DNA of 64,000 bases from Corydoras sp. C115 (lineage: Eukaryota; Chordata; Actinopteri; Siluriformes; Callichthyidae), in the NCBI GenBank assembly GCA_019802505.1, contig JAFMOC010000391.1, positions 509,501 through 573,500 on the forward strand, read 5' to 3'. This document shows, piece after piece, positions 20,471-64,000 of the stretch. The notes under the pieces are model-generated. The model did not search any database and was not told the DNA's origin. It was given only the letters and a program-made list of their open reading frames with translations. Numbering within the stretch: position 1 is the stretch's first letter; each line of letters opens with the position of its first letter. A program made the position numbers and the translations under genes.

Positions 20471-20662
20471 CGTCTACGTTTTATTAATATTAACAATTCA
20501 TTAATGATAATAATTAGAAACAAACTCGAACGAAGCATATCGTATTTAAAATAAATAAATAAATAAATAAATAAAATAATTAAAAAAATTACTCGCGGGT
20601 TTCGAACGGGACACAATCTAAATTAGTGTCACGATATTTTTTAGGGGGGGAGGGGGGAGGGT

Positions 20663-20963
20663 GGGGCGGCACGGTGGCTTAGTGGTTTAGCATGTTCTCC
20701 TCTACAGCGCTAGGGGAATCCCCGCTTCGAATCCCCATCTGGGTGGAGTTCTCCATGTTCTCCCCCGTGGGTTTCCTCCGGGTTCTCCGGGTTTCCTCGC
20801 ACAGTCAAGGTCAAGTGAATTCTCCAAATTGCCCCATATAGAGTGTGTGTATGTGTGTAAGTGAGTGTGTGTCCAGTGATAGATTGGCGTCCTGTCCTGG
20901 GTGTATCGTTCTCCCCTGGACCCCCCCCCCCCCCCCCCCCCCCCCCCCCGAGACCCCAATATA
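20663..20963 (+). mobile_element. SINE family A, 3' part decayed to poly-C
   Basis: From GGGGCGGCACGGTGGCTTAG; the segment before the tail is a 30-base C run (20921-20949). Confidence 0.83.
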
Positions 20964-20965
20964 GG

Positions 20966-21295
20966 ATTTAGCATGTTCTCCTCTCAGCACTAGGGATTCC
21001 CGGTTCGAATCCCCATCTGGGTGGAGTTCCCATGTTCTCCCCGTGTCCGCGTGGGTTTCCTCCGGGTTCTCCGCTTTATTCCCACAGTCCAAAAAACATG
21101 GATCAAGTCAATTGAATTCTCCAAATTGCCCCATATAGAGTGTGTCTGTGTGAGTGAGTGTGTGCCCAGCGATAGATTGGCGCCCTGTCCTGAGTCTATC
21201 TGCCCAGCGCCCGAAACGTTCTCCCCCGGATGGGCATGGGGAACCCCCCCCCCCCATGACCCTAATAGAGGATAAAGTTGGAGATAATGAATGAA
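20966..21295 (+). mobile_element. SINE family A, head truncated
   Basis: Starts at TTTAGCATGTTCTCCTCTC directly after the previous copy; tail (GAAT)n. Confidence 0.85.
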
Positions 21296-21396
21296 TCTCT
21301 CTAATGACTGGATGCCTTTCCACCCTCCTCTGTATCTGCTGCTGAGAATGTGACTTTCTCTCCATTGTGGGACAAATAAAGGTTTATCTTATAATG
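21296..21396 (+). repeat. LINE-3'-end-like fragment
   Basis: Contains CATTGTGGGACAAATAAAGG then TTTATCTTATAATGG, a pattern I associate with the 3' ends of teleost non-LTR retrotransposons. Class not assigned. Confidence 0.4.
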
Positions 21397-21415
21397 GATG
21401 GATGGATATTTTTAG

Positions 21416-21731
21416 GGGACGGCACGGTGGCTTAGTGGTTTAGCATGTTCTCCTCTCAGCACTACGGATTCCCGGTTCGAATCCCCATCTGTGTGGAGTT
21501 TCCACGTTCTCCCCGTGTCCACGTGGGTTTCCTCCGGTTTCCTCCCACGGTCCAAAAACATGGATGAAGGTCAAATGAATTCTCCAAATTGCCCCATATA
21601 CAGTGTGTCTGTGTGAGTGAGTGTGTGTCCAGCGATGGCTTGGCATTGGCACCCTGTCTACCCAGCGCCCGAAACGTTCTTCCCGCCCCCCTAATAGAGG
21701 GCCAAGCAGAAGATAAGGAATGAATGAATGA
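21416..21731 (+). mobile_element. SINE family A
   Basis: From GGGACGGCACGGTGGCTTAG to (GAAT)n, with a shortened pre-tail region. Confidence 0.85.
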
Positions 21732-21985
21732 ATTATTGTGATGTTAAACTGATTTAAAACCATGGGTTTTTTTTATGTGGAAGCGTGAAGCTGCATGTTG
21801 AGGAACAACCCAAAAAAAAAAAAAAAAACAGGTCACACAAGTCTTTAAAGTTCTTTAAAGAGGAATAAGGAGTCAGAAGTTCTAGAAACATGTCGGAGCC
21901 TCACGTCGCCTCCAGCTGTCCGTCTTTTGTTCTCACGCGTCTCGAGATTAGAGACGTTTTACGAGTCGATTCTCACCTGGAGACA

Positions 21986-22337
21986 CATTCATTCATTATT
22001 TTCTGCTTTATCCTCTATTAGGGTCATGGGGGGGGGTTCCCCATGCCCATCCAGGGGAGAACGTTTCAGGCGCTGGGCAGATACACCCAGGACAGGACGC
22101 CAATCTATCACTGGACTCACACTCACTCACACAGACACACTCTATATGGAACAATTTGGAGATCTCAATTGACCTTGATCCATGTTTTTGGACTGTGGGA
22201 GGAAACCGGAGAACCCGGAGGAAACCCACGCGGACAGGGGGAGAACATGGAAACTCCACCCAGATGGGGATTCAAACCAGGAATCCCTAGTGCTGAGAGG
22301 AGAACATGCTAAACCACTGAGCCACCGTGCCGCCTCC
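21986..22337 (-). mobile_element. SINE family A, full length, minus orientation
   Basis: From TTCATTCATTATTTTCTGCT to CACTGAGCCACCGTGCCGCC; intergenic between ARL6IP1 and SMG1. Confidence 0.87.
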
Positions 22338-22470
22338 TGGAAACACAATCTGAACCAAACAAAAAGTTTGTCCACGTGTGGGATTTAAAGAACCTTTACG
22401 TTCCGACGCTTTAAATCCCGAGGTTCACCGGACGAGCCGAACCAGAGGAACCGCTTGGAGGTTATAGGTT

Positions 22471-22690
22471 GGCGGCATGGTGGTTTAGCATGTTCTCCTC
22501 TCAGCGCTAGGGATTCACAGTTCAAATCCCCATCTGGGTGGAGTCTCCATGTCCTCCCCGTGTCCACATGGGTTTCCTCCGGGTTCTCCGGTTTCCTCCC
22601 ACAGTCCAAAAACATGGATCAAGGTCAATTGAGTTCTCCAAATTGCCCCATATAGAGTGTGTGTGTGAGTGAGTGTGTGCCCAGCGATAG
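22471..22690 (+). mobile_element. SINE family A, truncated at the inverted-duplication border
   Basis: Head and body end abruptly at CCAGCGATAGACAGCGC, where arm 2 of the inverted duplication begins. The junction marks a rearrangement breakpoint. Confidence 0.82.
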
Positions 22691-22910
22691 ACAGCGCACC
22701 TCCGCACGCTACAAATTGACTCGGTTTAAAAGGAGTCGACTCGTCATTCGACTCGGGCTGCTTTATCATCGAGAGCCATGCCGCGTTGTGTAATCGATCC
22801 GGCACGAAGTTGCCCCGTCACTGAGCTGGCGGGGCAACCAGTCATCGTGAGTGCCAAGTTTTTTTTTTTTTTTTTTTTTTTTTAAGTTCAACTCAGGACG
22901 GCACGGTGGC
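22690..22910. repeat. Inverted duplication, arm 2 (intergenic)
   Basis: Reverse complement of 19795-20010, including CGGGCTGCTTTATCATCGAG and CACTGAGCTGGCGGGGCAAC, followed by a T run (complement of the A run) and a SINE head in mirrored order. Confidence 0.85.
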
Positions 22911-23252
22911 TTAGTGGTTTAGCATGTTCTCCTCTCAGCCCTAGGGATTCCCGGTTCGAATCCCCATCTGGGTGGAGGTTCCATGTTCTCCCTGTGTCCG
23001 CGTGGGTTTCCTCCGGGTTCTCCGCTTTCCTCCCACGGTCCAAAAAACATGGATCAAGGTCAATTGAGTTCTCCAAATTGCCCCATATAGAGTGTGTACC
23101 ATGTAGAGTGTGTGAGTGAGTGTCCAGTGATAGATTGGCCCCCTGTCTTGGGTGTATCTGCCCAGCGCCCAAAATGTTCTCCCCTGGATGGGCATGGGGA
23201 ACCCCCCCCCCGCGACCCTAATAGAGAATGAAGCGGAAGATAATGGATGGAA
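22896..23252 (+). mobile_element. SINE family A, full length
   Basis: From GGACGGCACGGTGGCTTAGT to GATAATGGATGGAATGG. Its head belongs to the mirrored arrangement with the SINE at 19393-19812, but it lacks that copy's A run. Confidence 0.86.
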
Positions 23253-23275
23253 TGGATTCAATTCGAGGTGCTTCA

Positions 23276-23610
23276 TGGGGGCTTGGTGGTTTAGCATGTT
23301 CTCCTCTCCGCGTTAGGGATTTCCGGTTCGAATCCCAATCTGGGTGGAGTCTCCCCGTTCTCCCCGTGGGTTTCCTCCGGGTTCTCCGGTTTCCTCCCAC
23401 AGTTCAAAAAACATGGATCAAGTCAATTGAGTTCTCCAAATTGCCCCATATAGAGTGTGTGTGAGTGAGTGTGTGTCCAGCGATAGATTGGCGTCCTGTC
23501 CTGGGTGTATCTGCCCAGCGCCCGAGACGTTCTTCCCTGGATGGGCATGAGGACCCCCCCCCCACCGCGACCTTAATGGAGGATAAAGAAGAAGATAATG
23601 AATGGATGGA
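23276..23610 (+). mobile_element. SINE family A
   Basis: Head eroded (GGGGGCTTGGTGGTTTAGC); B box GGTTCGAATCC intact; tail GATAATGAATGGATGG. It lies just beyond the SMG1 3' end. Confidence 0.84.
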
Positions 23611-23760
23611 AGGTTGTTGGTTCTATTGGTTGGACTCTCGCACAGCCATCCTCGTTCCTCACCTGCCGATTGGTTGGTCCCCTAAAAATGAACCCCTCAC
23701 CCTGTGGAGTTGCCGAAAGGAGTGGAAAAAAAAAACCCTTTGTTCTTTTTGAAATCCAGA

Positions 23761-23766
23761 TTTATT
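23761..23766 (-). terminator. SMG1: SMG1 poly(A) signal
   Basis: TTTATT on the plus strand (AATAAA on the minus), 1,150 bases downstream of the SMG1 stop. It is the best-placed hexamer before the intergenic SINE cluster. Confidence 0.55.

Positions 23767-64000
<40,234 letters not shown>

Overview
The window looks like nuclear DNA from a teleost fish. The evidence is intron-rich genes with vertebrate splice signals, recognisable vertebrate proteins (SMG1, ARL6IP1, Elongin B), tRNA-derived SINEs with the fish-type tail TAAGTCGCTTTGGATAAA, a Tc1 transposon, hAT MITEs, and very many CA repeats and minisatellites. The species cannot be named from the sequence. All gene calls come from reading the sequence against remembered protein families. 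Exon borders were set by splice dinucleotides and by codon phase carrying across every junction.

Layout. (1) 1-3771, minus strand: the 5' part of ELOB (Elongin B). Exon 1 carries only the ATG (3769-3771), exon 2 is 977-1111, and later exons lie left of the window. (2) 5702-9567, plus strand: an unrecognised small gene of five coding exons (188 codons if the short first exon is right, 177 without it). It ends tail-to-tail with ARL6IP1. (3) 9653-20320, minus: a complete six-exon ARL6IP1 of 203 codons. Intron 1 holds a whole Tc1-like transposon (16960-18568) with a broken transposase. (4) 20.4-23.7 kb: the ARL6IP1 promoter side and a SINE-filled intergenic stretch. Part of it is an inverted copy of ARL6IP1 intron 1. 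(5) 23761-64000, minus: the 3' UTR and the last 44 coding exons of SMG1, the kinase that phosphorylates UPF1 in nonsense-mediated mRNA decay. About 2,840 C-terminal residues are present, including the PIKK kinase domain (x23 to x18) and the FATC end (x1). About 800 N-terminal residues lie right of the window. Exons are labelled x1 (last) to x44 (first in the window). The SMG1/ARL6IP1 neighbourhood is also known in mammals.

The genes are ordinary housekeeping genes. The unusual part is what has happened inside their introns. About 45 copies or fragments of one SINE family are present, mostly on the plus strand and so antisense to ARL6IP1 and SMG1. Simple repeats and minisatellites sit right at splice sites. 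A 45-bp array in SMG1 has multiplied the 3' splice site of exon x13 about 18 times. Exon x15 has an in-frame, minisatellite-like block where a conserved segment should be, next to a decayed extra copy of the same exon that still shows the conserved segment. The edges of introns x23/x22 and x3/x2 have been duplicated. A 35-bp minisatellite monomer family recurs in introns of both ARL6IP1 and SMG1 and reaches about 55 copies at 61.4-63.3 kb. I saw no CRISPR array, rRNA gene, genuine tRNA gene or viral gene.
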